A stretch of 64,000 nt of DNA from the NCBI GenBank assembly GCA_016892645.1, contig JAFEMX010000004.1, forward strand, positions 186,001-250,000. Reading direction: 5' to 3'. Shown piece by piece: positions 18,437 to 27,438 of this stretch. The notes under the pieces are model-generated. The model searched no databases. It was not told where the DNA came from and saw nothing but the letters and a program-made list of their open reading frames with translations. Each line of letters opens with the position of its first letter. Position 1 is the first letter of the stretch. A program made the translations under genes and the position numbers. This stretch comes from Micrococcaceae bacterium RIT 802 (GTDB taxonomy: Bacteria; Actinomycetota; Actinomycetes; Actinomycetales; Micrococcaceae).

Positions 18437-19924
18437 CTAGGCCTCGCTGGCGTCGGCGGCCGCCCGGTCGTCGATCCCGCTCCCGTGCAGTTCACCGGCC
18501 TTCAACGGCAGGTCGAGCTGGACCTCCCGGGTCGTCAACCAGTTCTCCGGACCGTAGGTTCCGGCGGGGTATTCCTCCAGCGGCACCTCGTCGTTGGCCC
18601 AGGCGGCCAACACCGGTTCGACGATCCGCCAGCACTGCTCGGCGGTGTCGTCGCGCACCGACAGGGTCGGGTCCCCGGCCAGGACCCCGGCCAGGACTTC
18701 GCCGTAGGGGAGCAGGTCCGGGCTGTTCAGCTGGGCCGCCAAGCCGATGCGGTCCAGCTGGTACATGTCACCCGGACCGTTGACGTCCAGCTCCAGCTCG
18801 AGGGTGTCCGGCCCGAAGCCGATGCGCAGGCGTGTGGGGGAGTCGTTGCCGGTGAAGCCCTCGGGCAGATGGGATACGGGTTTGAAGGTGATGACGGCCT
18901 CCTTGCGGGGGCAGCCCAGCGCCTTGCCCGAGCGCAGCAGGAATGGGACCCCTGCCCAGCGAGCGTTGTTGATCCGCAGTTCGATCTCGGCCAGCGTCTC
19001 GGTGCCGTTCGCTGCGTCCACCCCGTCCTCGTCCACGTAGTTCGGGACGTCATGGCCGCGGCTGGTACCGGCGGTGTAGCGCGCCCTGCGGGTGCTCTTC
19101 GCGTAATCAGTCGGCACTTTCGTCGCACGCAGCACCGAACCGATGTGGTCACGCAGGTCCCGCTCGCCCAGGGTCGCCGGGGCGTTCAGGGTCAACAGGG
19201 CCAGGATCTGCAGCAAATGCGATTGGATCATGTCGCGCAGGGCGCCGGCATGGTCGTAGTAACCCGCACGCGATTCGAGGGCGAGGTCCTCGTCGTAGAA
19301 GATCTCCATCTTGGCCACGTGGTCGGCGCTGAAGAGCGGTTCCAGGAAGCGGTTGGCGAAGCGCAGGCCCAGGATGTTGAACACCGTGGCCTTGCCCCGG
19401 AAATGGTCCACCCGCTGGATGTTCTCCTCGGGAACCAACCGGGTCAGGGTCCTGGTCAGGTCGTGGGCGGATTCGGCGCTGGAGCCGAATGGCTTCTCCA
19501 TGACGAGGGTCGTGCCCTCGGGGACCTCGTCGGGGGTCAGCACTTCGCAGGCCTTCTGGCTGACCGTGGGCGGCAGCGCGAAATACAGGGCGACAGGCCC
19601 CTCCAGGGTGGCCATCAGCTTGCCGAGCTCGCCCGGTGCGGTGACGTCGAGCCCCGCATAGTGCGTTTCGTCGGCGATCCGATCCAGATAGGCGCCACCA
19701 TCGCCGGTGGCCTTCTTCCGGGCCTCATCGAATACCCCTGACACGCGGTCCTTCCAGTCCTGCTCGCTGAAGTCGGTCGACCCCGCACCGACGAGCACGA
19801 GGTCCGCCTCTCGGCCGGTGGCGATCAGCTGGGCCAGGCCCGGCAGCAGCAGGCGGCCGGTCAGATCGCCGGAGGCCCCGAGGATGAGCAGTGTCTTGAC
19901 ATGGGCTTTCTTCGCTTCACTCAC
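18437..19924 (-). CDS. zwf: Glucose-6-phosphate dehydrogenase
   Basis: This 495-residue enzyme oxidises glucose 6-phosphate to 6-phosphogluconolactone with NADP+, the first step of the pentose phosphate pathway. The N-terminal nucleotide site reads LILGASGDLTGRLLLP. The catalytic segment reads RVDHFRGK, against the usual RIDHYLGK, so the His and Lys are kept but two positions differ. It is not beside tkt, tal, opcA or pgl, where the main actinobacterial zwf sits. It may therefore be a second, divergent paralogue. The start is ATG 19924. Confidence 0.88.
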   Translation of the reverse strand: MSEAKKAHVKTLLILGASGDLTGRLLLPGLAQLIATGREADLVLVGAGSTDFSEQDWKDRVSGVFDEARKKATGDGGAYLDRIADETHYAGLDVTAPGELGKLMATLEGPVALYFALPPTVSQKACEVLTPDEVPEGTTLVMEKPFGSSAESAHDLTRTLTRLVPEENIQRVDHFRGKATVFNILGLRFANRFLEPLFSADHVAKMEIFYDEDLALESRAGYYDHAGALRDMIQSHLLQILALLTLNAPATLGERDLRDHIGSVLRATKVPTDYAKSTRRARYTAGTSRGHDVPNYVDEDGVDAANGTETLAEIELRINNARWAGVPFLLRSGKALGCPRKEAVITFKPVSHLPEGFTGNDSPTRLRIGFGPDTLELELDVNGPGDMYQLDRIGLAAQLNSPDLLPYGEVLAGVLAGDPTLSVRDDTAEQCWRIVEPVLAAWANDEVPLEEYPAGTYGPENWLTTREVQLDLPLKAGELHGSGIDDRAAADASEA

Positions 19925-20078
19925 ATTCCCTAGCTTGCCACCATCACCGGTGCCCTGTCTGCCCGGGGCGATTCGATGCGCGGTTCGATGCCGCCGGGCG
20001 CGTCGGGGCTTGGTAACCTTGGAAGTCGAGTCCCGCGGGTTTTCCCCGCAGCCACCCCACGAAAGTAGTTCAGCTCAC

Positions 20079-21641
20079 GTGTTCAATTCACTCTCCGATC
20101 GGCTGACAGCGACCTTCAAGAACCTGCGCGGCAAGGGCAGGCTCACGGAGGCCGACGTCGATGGCACCGTCCGCGAGATCCGGCGTGCCCTGCTCGACGC
20201 CGACGTCGCGGTCCCGGTGGTGCGTGCCTTCGCCGCCCAGGTCAAGGAGCGTGCGCTGGGCGCCGAGGTCAGCGGCGCCCTGAACCCCGGACAGCAGATC
20301 GTCAAGATCGTCAACGAGGAACTCGTGGGCATCCTCGGCGGCGAGACGCGCCGGCTGAATCTGGCGAAGGTCCCGCCGACGGTCATCATGCTCGCCGGCC
20401 TACAGGGCGCGGGCAAGACCACGCTGGCCGGCAAGCTGGCCAAGTACCTCAAGGCCCAGGGCCACACCCCGCTGCTGGTGGCCTGTGACCTCCAGCGTCC
20501 GAACGCCGTCAAGCAGCTGCAGGTCAACGGCGAACGCGCCGGCGTTCCCGTGTATGCCCCGCACCCCGGCGTGTCCTCCGAGTTCGAGGAATCCACCGGC
20601 GACCCGGTCGTCGTCGCCCGCAACGGCGTCTCCGAAGGCCGGCAGAAGCAGCACGACATCGTCATCATCGACACCGCCGGCCGCCTCGGCGTCGACGCGG
20701 AGATGATGCAGCAGGCAGCCGACATCCGCGCCGCCGTCAACCCGCACGAGGTCCTGTTCGTCATCGACGCGATGATCGGCCAGGACGCGGTCAACACCGC
20801 CCAGGCCTTCAACGACGGCGTCGGCGTCACCGGCGTCGTGCTCTCCAAGCTCGACGGCGACGCCCGCGGCGGTGCCGCCCTCTCCGTCGCCTCGGTGACC
20901 GGCAAGCCGATCATGTTCGCCTCCACCGGCGAGAACCTCGGCGACTTCGAGGTCTTCCACCCGGACCGCATGGCCAGCCGCATCCTGGACATGGGCGACA
21001 TGATGACGCTCATCGAGCAGGCCGAGCAGAACTGGGACAAGGGCGAAGCCGAACGCATGGCGAAGAAGTTCGCCGACCGCGAGGACTTCACGCTCGAGGA
21101 CTTCTTGTCCCAGATGCAGCAGATCAAAAAAATGGGCTCCATGAAGAAGATGCTCTCCATGATGCCCGGGGCCGCCATCTCCAAGCAGCAGCTGGAGCAG
21201 TTCGACGAACGCCAGATCGACAGGATCGAGGCCATCGTCCGCTCCATGACGATGCACGAGCGGGTCGCCCCGAAGATCATCAACGGGTCCCGCCGCGCCC
21301 GCATCGCCAAGGGCTCGGGCACCTCGGTCTCCGAGGTGAACCAGATGCTCGAACGCTTCGGCGAGGCCCAGAAGATGATGAAGAAGATGGCGGCCGGCGG
21401 CGGGATGCCCGGCATGCCCGGCGGCCGCGGGGGCGCCAAGAAAGCCAAGGGCGGCAACAAGAAGAAGCAGAAGTTCGGCAACCCCGCCAAGGCCGCCCAG
21501 GCCGAACTCGACGCCCAGAACCGCAAGTCGGGCACTCCCTCCGCTCCAACGGGCGCGTCCTTCGGCCAGCAGGGGAACCAGGACTTCGACCCGGCGAACC
21601 TGAACCTGCCCAAGGGCTTCGAGAAGTTCCTGGGCAAATAG
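20079..21641 (+). CDS. ffh: Signal recognition particle protein Ffh
   Basis: This 520-residue SRP54 GTPase binds signal sequences and 4.5S RNA and docks on FtsY. The N domain is followed by the G domain with GLQGAGKTT, DTAGRLGVDAEMM and SKLDGDARGGAAL. The methionine-rich M domain spans roughly residues 330-440. The C-terminal ~90 residues are Gly/Lys/Ala-rich low complexity (GGGMPGMPGGRGG), as in other actinobacteria. The start is GTG 20079 (MFNSLSDRL), while the open frame itself extends 370 bases upstream into antisense zwf. It is divergent from zwf. Confidence 0.97.
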   Translation: MFNSLSDRLTATFKNLRGKGRLTEADVDGTVREIRRALLDADVAVPVVRAFAAQVKERALGAEVSGALNPGQQIVKIVNEELVGILGGETRRLNLAKVPPTVIMLAGLQGAGKTTLAGKLAKYLKAQGHTPLLVACDLQRPNAVKQLQVNGERAGVPVYAPHPGVSSEFEESTGDPVVVARNGVSEGRQKQHDIVIIDTAGRLGVDAEMMQQAADIRAAVNPHEVLFVIDAMIGQDAVNTAQAFNDGVGVTGVVLSKLDGDARGGAALSVASVTGKPIMFASTGENLGDFEVFHPDRMASRILDMGDMMTLIEQAEQNWDKGEAERMAKKFADREDFTLEDFLSQMQQIKKMGSMKKMLSMMPGAAISKQQLEQFDERQIDRIEAIVRSMTMHERVAPKIINGSRRARIAKGSGTSVSEVNQMLERFGEAQKMMKKMAAGGGMPGMPGGRGGAKKAKGGNKKKQKFGNPAKAAQAELDAQNRKSGTPSAPTGASFGQQGNQDFDPANLNLPKGFEKFLGK

Positions 21642-21663
21642 GCGCGGCGGCGGGTAGCGGTTG

Positions 21664-22293
21664 ATGTCTGTTGTGCAGGGACTGGACGGTTTCCTCAGTG
21701 CCCGGTGGAAGCACCGCGCCTACGCCTCGATCCTGGTGCGCCGTTCCGACGGTGCCGTGCTGACGGTCAAGGACTCGGCGGGGATCAACGAGGCCAGCTA
21801 CGGGGATGACTCCGAACCCGATTGGGTGCTGCCCACGTCCACCGTGCGCTCGGGGGTGGGGCCGCGGGAGTCCGCCGCGTCGGTCCTGAGCCGGTTGGCA
21901 CTGGAACCGTCGATGGGCCGGCTGCTGGTCCATGACTTCCGGCCAGCCATCGGCGGCGCCCATGCGGTGGGAGGCAGCGACACCGGCGATGAGTTCCTGG
22001 TGTACGACGGCGGCACCTGGGTCACCGAGGTCGAACGCTTCACCGCGGACGGCGGTTTGCTGCAGGTGCGGTTCTGCCCGCTGGAGCAGCTGGCCATCCT
22101 GCTGCCGCCGGCCGATGCCGAACGCGCGGCCGCAGGTGTCCGGGCCCTCGAGCTCGGGGGAGTGGCCGAACTCGAACACGGCCGCGACGTCACCCCGCGC
22201 CACGTGCCCGGCAACCGGCAGCCGCCGCGCGAACTCATGCCGGAACTGCCGCTCACGGCACCGGTTCCCGGGCTGAAGAACCGGAACCCGTAA
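21664..22293 (+). CDS. Nudix-like fold protein with degenerate catalytic box
   Basis: This 209-residue protein opens with a Nudix-like beta segment (RAYASILVRRSDGAVLTVKD). It continues into WVLPTSTVRSGVGPRESAAS, where a Nudix box would lie. Only the RE pair resembles the catalytic GX5EX7REUXEEXGU box. The EExG metal-binding glutamates are missing, so hydrolase activity is doubtful. The C-terminal third is proline-rich. It begins 22 bases after ffh and may be cotranscribed with it. I chose ATG 21664 over the TTG three bases before. The fold assignment is inference. Confidence 0.55.
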   Translation: MSVVQGLDGFLSARWKHRAYASILVRRSDGAVLTVKDSAGINEASYGDDSEPDWVLPTSTVRSGVGPRESAASVLSRLALEPSMGRLLVHDFRPAIGGAHAVGGSDTGDEFLVYDGGTWVTEVERFTADGGLLQVRFCPLEQLAILLPPADAERAAAGVRALELGGVAELEHGRDVTPRHVPGNRQPPRELMPELPLTAPVPGLKNRNP

Positions 22294-22401
22294 GCTCCCC
22301 GCCAACACCCGGTAAACGGTCGGGCAACTCCCAGCAGATCGTTCCCGCCATCCGGCGCCCGGCGGCGTAGAGTCCACCCCCAGAGGGATGGAGATCGGGT
22401 C

Positions 22402-23697
22402 ATGGGCGGTGTCGGGTCGATCAGCGTGCTGGACGGATGGCTGCCGGTCGCGGCCTGGCTTGCCGGGATGGCCGGACTGGCGTTCCTGCTGGTGCCGCGC
22501 CGGCGACGGCGCTGGTGGCTGGCCTACCCGCTGCTGCTCGCCGTGGCGATTGCCGGCACGTGGGTGCTGTACCTGCTGCTGGTCTACGTCTGGCTGGTGA
22601 TTTCCGAGCCCTTGCCCCTGGACGTCCTCGCCTGGGTCGCCGGTGCAGCGTTCGCGATCCTGCTCGCGCTCTACGCGGGACGCCGGGCCCGCTGGCCGTG
22701 GCGCAGCGGCGCAGCGGTGGCCGCCATCGCCGTCGTCGTCCTGGCGGGACTCCAAATCAACGCCTACTTCGGCCAATACACCACCGTGGGCAGCCTCATG
22801 GGCCAACAGACGCACGTTCCGGCCCTGGCCGCCGGGCTGAAGCGCGGTGCCGGGACGGGGACCGTCGGGACCATGAGCGCGCGGACCGGCGCCGCGATGC
22901 CACGCCACGGAACGGTGGCCCAGGCCCCGATCGCCGGGCCGGCCTCCGGTTTCGACGCCCGCAACGCCATCATCTACCTGCCCCCGGCCTACACGCCGAA
23001 CGGCCCGGACCGCCTGCCGGTGCTGGTCCTCGTGGCCGGGCAACCCGGAGGACCGCAACGCTGGCTCGACGCCGGGCGGCTGGCCCGGACGCTCGATGCC
23101 TTCGCCGCCAGTCACCACGGCCGGGCACCCGTGGTCGTGGTGGCCGACCCGAACGGCAGCACCGCGGGGAACACCATGTGCATGGATTCGCACATCGCCC
23201 GCGCCGACACCTACCTCTCGGTGGACGTCCCCGCCTGGATCACCCGGACCCTGAATGTCAGTGACCCCGGCCGTGGCTGGGCCTTCGGCGGATTCTCCTT
23301 CGGCGGGACCTGCGCCATCCAGATGGCCACCACCCACCCGCGGTTGTATCCGGACGTCATCGACATCTCGGGGCAGCGCGAACCCGCCCTGTCCGTCAAA
23401 CGCCAGGACACCATTGCCCGGGCCTTCGGCGGCGACGCGGCGGCCTTCACCGCGCGCGTGCCGCTGACGTTGCTGGCGCACCGGAGCTACCCCGGCACGC
23501 ACGCGTACTTCGCCGTCGGCGCCCACGACCGGCGCTACGGGGCCGACCAGGACATCGTGACCGCGGCGGCGCGGTCCGCGGGCATGCATGTGAAGGCGGT
23601 CCGGGTGCCCGGTACCGGACACTCCTGGGCCGCGGCGCGCGCCGGGCTGGCCGGCGGCCTGCGCTACCTGGCGCCCACGTGGGGGATGGGGAAGTAG
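22402..23697 (+). CDS. Membrane-anchored esterase, candidate aminoacyl-phosphatidylglycerol hydrolase
   Basis: This 431-residue protein has an N-terminal membrane part (about four hydrophobic segments, residues ~10-120). An extracytoplasmic alpha/beta hydrolase of the esterase D / antigen 85 type follows (residues ~170-430). The nucleophile elbow is GGFSFGG near residue 297. A catalytic His is likely in GTGHSWAAA near the end. It ends three bases before the MprF-like synthase gene. In Corynebacterium glutamicum an alanyl-PG synthase is paired with a membrane alpha/beta hydrolase that removes the amino acid from the lipid, and this pair has the same layout. The family is clear. The specific substrate is inferred from context. 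Confidence 0.7.
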   Translation: MGGVGSISVLDGWLPVAAWLAGMAGLAFLLVPRRRRRWWLAYPLLLAVAIAGTWVLYLLLVYVWLVISEPLPLDVLAWVAGAAFAILLALYAGRRARWPWRSGAAVAAIAVVVLAGLQINAYFGQYTTVGSLMGQQTHVPALAAGLKRGAGTGTVGTMSARTGAAMPRHGTVAQAPIAGPASGFDARNAIIYLPPAYTPNGPDRLPVLVLVAGQPGGPQRWLDAGRLARTLDAFAASHHGRAPVVVVADPNGSTAGNTMCMDSHIARADTYLSVDVPAWITRTLNVSDPGRGWAFGGFSFGGTCAIQMATTHPRLYPDVIDISGQREPALSVKRQDTIARAFGGDAAAFTARVPLTLLAHRSYPGTHAYFAVGAHDRRYGADQDIVTAAARSAGMHVKAVRVPGTGHSWAAARAGLAGGLRYLAPTWGMGK

Positions 23698-23700
23698 GCC

Positions 23701-26187
23701 ATGCCCACACCCGGGGCCACCGCCACGGAGCGGAGCCACCACCGGACCCGGCAGCTGCGGCGCGTGCCGCTGGCGGTCGCCCTGGCCGCCGTCTACCTGG
23801 GCGCCGCCATCACGGCGCACCCGTCCCGGCAGCCGGGCAGCGCCTGGGCGTCGGCGGTGCACGCCTACCTGCCCTCCGGCGTCCATCTTCCGTCGCTGCT
23901 GCTCGGTGCCGTGGCGCTGGCGGTGGCCGCCGGGTGGGCGGAGCGGAGGCTGGGCAGCGCCCGGTTCGCGATCGCGCTCGTCGGCACCCAGCTGGTGGCC
24001 CTGGGCGCCGGAACCGGATTCGTGGCGTGGATCAGCCCTGGCGCGCCGCACGCCGAACACCTGGTGGCCGGTGGACACGGTGCGGTGGTCTCCGTCGTCG
24101 CCTGCGGAACGGCGGCAGCTGCCACGGCGGGCCTGCGGGTGATGTGGCGGCGGCGTCTGCGCACCGCGCTGGTGGCCGTGGTGGTGGTCGGGGCGCTGTA
24201 TGCCGGAACGCTCTCGGACGTGTTGCGCTTGGCGACGGTGGTGGCCGGCCTCATCGCCGGGCCCCTCCTGCAGGGGCGCCGGCCGGTCCGGCGGGTGGGG
24301 CCGGCCACGGTGCACGAGAGGCGGGTGCTGGTGGCCGTCGTCCTGCTGGCGGCGGCCCTCGGGCCGGTGGTCGCGGCCCTGGCCCCGGGCGCCGTCGGCC
24401 CGCTGGCGGTCCTGCGTTACCTGGGCACCGACTGGGGCCCGGCAGACCCCGCCTTCCTCGCGGCGATGTGTTCGGAACCGGCCCGCATCACCGAATGTGC
24501 CGCGGCCCAGCTGCAGCACCGGGCTGGACTCGGAGCCCTCTTCACCGCCATCCTGCCCTCCATCCTGCTGGCGGTCCTGGCCCACGGCCTGCGCCGCGGT
24601 CTGCGCATGGCCTGGTGGGGAGCCGTCGTCGCGCAAGGTGCCCTGGCCGCTCTCACCGTGGTGTACCTGCTGGGCATCGTCCTGCCCTCGCGGGTGCCGC
24701 GGACCGACCTGCTGCAGGGCCTGGGAACCTACGATTTCACCGACTACGCACAGGCCAAGGCGTTGGTGTTGCCCTTGCTGGTGCCGCTGGCCGTCTTCGC
24801 CGTCCTGGTGGGCCACCGGCGCCTGTTCCGGCTGCGGACCGTGCCCGGCACGGGGCGGAAGCTGCTGCGTCGGGTCCTGGTCCTCGGTGCGGCCCTGTCG
24901 GCCCTCTACCTGGTGCTGGGGTGGTGGTGGCGGGCCGGCTTCGAGCCGACGCCGGGGTGGGGGGACCTCGCCGAGAACCTCCCGGAACGCTTCATGCCGC
25001 TGGTCTACGCGCTGCACCTGGGTCCGGAGTTCGTCCCGGTGGACGTCGGGACCACGCTGTTGTTCGAGGGGCTGGGCATCGTCTTCTGGAGTGCCACCGC
25101 AACGTGGCTGCTGGGCGCCTTCCTGGGCCATGGTTCCGGCGAATCGGCGGCCGATAGGCTGCGGGCGCGCGATCTGCTGCGGCGCGGAAACGGCGGCACG
25201 CTGTCGTGGATGGGGACGTGGGCCGGCAACAGCTATTGGTTCGCCCCGGATGGGCGGTCCTTCGTGGCCTACCGCGTCATCGCCGGGGTGGCGCTGACGA
25301 CGTCGAACCCGGTCGCCGCGGACCGGGACCTGGAAGCGGTGGTCACCGGGTTCGTGCGGCATTGCGCGGAACACGAGTGGATGCCCTGCTTCTACGGCGT
25401 CACCGAGGACGTCGCGGCGGTGCTGCCCACCGGTTCGTGGAGCCGGCTGCGCATCGCCACCGAGACGGTGTTGGAGCTGGGCCAGCTCGAATTCCGGGGC
25501 AAGCGGTTCCAGGACGTGCGCACCGCGCTGAACCGGGCCGAGAGGGAGGGGGTCCGCGCGGTGTGGACGTCGTACGACCAGCTCTCCCTGGGCCGGCGCG
25601 AACAGCTCCTGGAGATCTCCGAGGAATGGGTCGCCGAGCAGGGGCTCCCCGAACTCGGCTTCACCCTCGGCGGCATCGCCGAACTGGACGACCCCGACGT
25701 CAGGATCCTGCTGGCCGTCGACGAGGCGGGGCTCGTGCATGCGGTGACATCCTGGTTGCCGGTGTACGACGACGGGAAGGTCACCGGGTGGACGCTGGAT
25801 TTCATGCGCCGGCGCGAGGACGGCTTCCGCTCCTCGATGGAGTTCCTCATCGGCACCGCCGCATTGACCCTGCAGGCCCAGGGATATTCCTTCCTCAGCC
25901 TCTCGGGGGCGCCGCTGGCCTCCGCCGACATCGGCGGCGCGGGACCGGAACCCCAGCAGCGGTTCCTCGGTTGGCTCGCCGCGACGTTGGAGCCGGTGTA
26001 CGGGTTCCAGTCGCTGTTGGGCTTCAAGAAGAAGTTCGCACCGCGCTTCGTGCCGTGGTTCATGGTGTATCCGGATGCGTCGACCCTGCCGGCCATCACC
26101 GCCGCGATCACGGTGGCCTACGCCGGGGAGGTCGGCTGGGGGACGGGATGGTCCGTCGCGCGCACGCTGCTGGCCCGCCGGCCGTGA
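23701..26187 (+). CDS. MprF/LysX-like aminoacyl-phosphatidylglycerol synthase (DUF2156)
   Basis: This 828-residue protein has a large N-terminal membrane region of about a dozen helices (residues ~20-490) and a C-terminal GNAT-like DUF2156 synthase domain (residues ~490-828). The domain holds LSWMGTWAGNSYWFAPDG, QDVRTALNRAEREG and SLSGAPLA. Such enzymes transfer an amino acid, usually lysine or alanine, from aminoacyl-tRNA onto phosphatidylglycerol. This lowers surface charge and gives tolerance to cationic peptides. The gene follows its probable hydrolase partner with a 3-base gap. Which amino acid is used cannot be read from sequence. Confidence 0.82.
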   Translation: MPTPGATATERSHHRTRQLRRVPLAVALAAVYLGAAITAHPSRQPGSAWASAVHAYLPSGVHLPSLLLGAVALAVAAGWAERRLGSARFAIALVGTQLVALGAGTGFVAWISPGAPHAEHLVAGGHGAVVSVVACGTAAAATAGLRVMWRRRLRTALVAVVVVGALYAGTLSDVLRLATVVAGLIAGPLLQGRRPVRRVGPATVHERRVLVAVVLLAAALGPVVAALAPGAVGPLAVLRYLGTDWGPADPAFLAAMCSEPARITECAAAQLQHRAGLGALFTAILPSILLAVLAHGLRRGLRMAWWGAVVAQGALAALTVVYLLGIVLPSRVPRTDLLQGLGTYDFTDYAQAKALVLPLLVPLAVFAVLVGHRRLFRLRTVPGTGRKLLRRVLVLGAALSALYLVLGWWWRAGFEPTPGWGDLAENLPERFMPLVYALHLGPEFVPVDVGTTLLFEGLGIVFWSATATWLLGAFLGHGSGESAADRLRARDLLRRGNGGTLSWMGTWAGNSYWFAPDGRSFVAYRVIAGVALTTSNPVAADRDLEAVVTGFVRHCAEHEWMPCFYGVTEDVAAVLPTGSWSRLRIATETVLELGQLEFRGKRFQDVRTALNRAEREGVRAVWTSYDQLSLGRREQLLEISEEWVAEQGLPELGFTLGGIAELDDPDVRILLAVDEAGLVHAVTSWLPVYDDGKVTGWTLDFMRRREDGFRSSMEFLIGTAALTLQAQGYSFLSLSGAPLASADIGGAGPEPQQRFLGWLAATLEPVYGFQSLLGFKKKFAPRFVPWFMVYPDASTLPAITAAITVAYAGEVGWGTGWSVARTLLARRP

Positions 26188-26210
26188 GGAGCTCGCCACT
26201 CTCTCCTTTG

Positions 26211-26224
26211 CTTGAAGTTTAAAG
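26211..26224. promoter_or_regulatory. Imperfect AT-rich palindrome upstream of the catE-like gene, possible MarR-type operator
   Basis: CTTGAAGTTTAAAG matches its own reverse complement at 10 of 14 positions and is strikingly AT-rich for this genome. It lies about 60 bases before the start of the VOC dioxygenase gene. In several bacteria catE-like genes are under quinone- or redox-sensing MarR-family repressors with similar AT-rich palindromes. No MarR gene is next to it. Confidence 0.4.
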
Positions 26225-26283
26225 TAAAACCTGCGATGATGGATGCAGACGCCCACCAGCCGACCTTCACGAAGGAGCACCCT

Positions 26284-27168
26284 ATGACCGCCACCGCCCC
26301 GGCCCCCCGCACCACCGACCTCCTGCCCGACGCGTTGGGCATGGGGATGCTGACCCTCAAGGTCGGCGACCTCGCGAAGATGACCGAGTACTACCGCACC
26401 GCGTTGGGACTGGTGGTCCTCGCCGACGACGCCACCGGCGTCGTGCTGGGCCGCATCAACGAACCGCTGCTGCGCCTCGAGGACCGCCACGGCCTCATCC
26501 TTCCGGGACGCGGGGAGGCCGGGCTGTTCCACACCGCCCTGCTGTTCGAGGACCAGGCCGCCCTGGCCGCCGTCGTCGACTCCGCCGCGCAAAACCCGGA
26601 CAGCCGATTCGCCGGCAGCGCCGACCACCTGGTCTCCGAGGCGTTCTACTTCACCGACCCCGAGGGCAACGGCATCGAGCTCTACTGGGACCGCCCGCGC
26701 GATGAATGGAAGTGGAACGGCTCGACAGTGGAGATGGATTCCCTGGCCCTGAACCCGAACGACTACCTGCGCACCCACCTCACCGAACAGGCATCCGGCG
26801 AACTGGATGCCACGGCAGCCGGGATCGGCCACGTCCACCTGCAGGTCGGCGACACGTCCGTCGCCCGCGACTTCTATGTCGACACCCTCGGTTTCGCCGA
26901 GACCGCGGGATTCCACGGGCAGGCGCTGTTCGTCTCAGCCGGCGGCTACCACCACCACATGGCCATGAACGTCTGGAACAGCCGCGGCGCCGGGCCACGC
27001 AAGGACACCCTGGGCCTGGGCGAGGTGCTCATCCGCGTCCCGGGCGCCGACGACGTCGCCGCGGTGGCCGACCGCCTGCGCTTCGCCGGCATCGACAACC
27101 ACCACGACGGATCCGAGCTGCGCTTCGAGGATCCCTGGCGCAACCGGCTGCGCATCGCCGTCGGCTGA
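26284..27168 (+). CDS. VOC-family ring-cleaving dioxygenase/glyoxalase (CatE-like)
   Basis: This 294-residue protein has two tandem vicinal-oxygen-chelate modules (residues ~20-140 and ~175-290). Candidate metal ligands are the His in AGLFHTALLFE, the His in GIGHVHLQVGD, and Glu residues near the ends of the modules (GIELYWDRP). The layout matches the CatE group, annotated as catechol 2,3-dioxygenases and linked to quinone detoxification. I chose ATG 26284 because GAAGGAG lies 7 bases upstream. An earlier ATG at 26212 falls inside the AT-rich palindrome. It is a single-gene unit. Confidence 0.8.
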   Translation: MTATAPAPRTTDLLPDALGMGMLTLKVGDLAKMTEYYRTALGLVVLADDATGVVLGRINEPLLRLEDRHGLILPGRGEAGLFHTALLFEDQAALAAVVDSAAQNPDSRFAGSADHLVSEAFYFTDPEGNGIELYWDRPRDEWKWNGSTVEMDSLALNPNDYLRTHLTEQASGELDATAAGIGHVHLQVGDTSVARDFYVDTLGFAETAGFHGQALFVSAGGYHHHMAMNVWNSRGAGPRKDTLGLGEVLIRVPGADDVAAVADRLRFAGIDNHHDGSELRFEDPWRNRLRIAVG

Positions 27169-27176
27169 CCCATCGG

Positions 27177-27220
27177 GGACGGGGGAGCGGCGTCGGGAGA
27201 GGCGCCGCACCGATCCCCCC
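27177..27220 (+). terminator. Possible hairpin terminator after the catE-like gene
   Basis: GCGGCG pairs with CGCCGC, and the flanking GGGGA and TCCCC can extend the stem across a bulge. It lies 10 bases after the stop. The structure is imperfect, so confidence is low. Confidence 0.3.
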
Positions 27221-27239
27221 GACCAGTGTGGAATGCCTC

Positions 27240-27268
27240 TTGCCGGGGGTTCAGGGCGGTTGTAGTAT
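27240..27268 (+). promoter_or_regulatory. Candidate promoter for the 862-residue protein
   Basis: TTGCCG, 17 bases, TAGTAT. Each box matches the sigma-70-type consensus at 4 of 6 positions, with ideal spacing. It lies 170 bases before the start codon. The stretch 27280-27438 holds no gene that I can see. Confidence 0.35.
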
Positions 27269-27438
27269 TTCGTTCATCAAAGGGATGGTTAGATTCTCCC
27301 GGAGAGTTCCCGACCGCCACATCGAGCGTCGCCGTCGGGATCCGCGCTCCAAGCACGGGGATGGCCTGATCCGGTCCCATCCCTGCATTCACCCCCTGAA
27401 GTACCCGGGCCATCGCCCGCCTCTCCCTAAGGTCCACC

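Noticed and set aside
21280-26916. A 1878-codon open frame on the minus strand
   Set aside because: It lies antisense to ffh, the Nudix-like gene, the esterase, the synthase and catE. It is low-complexity Gly/Arg/His/Gln sequence with no domain, a shadow of GC-rich third positions.
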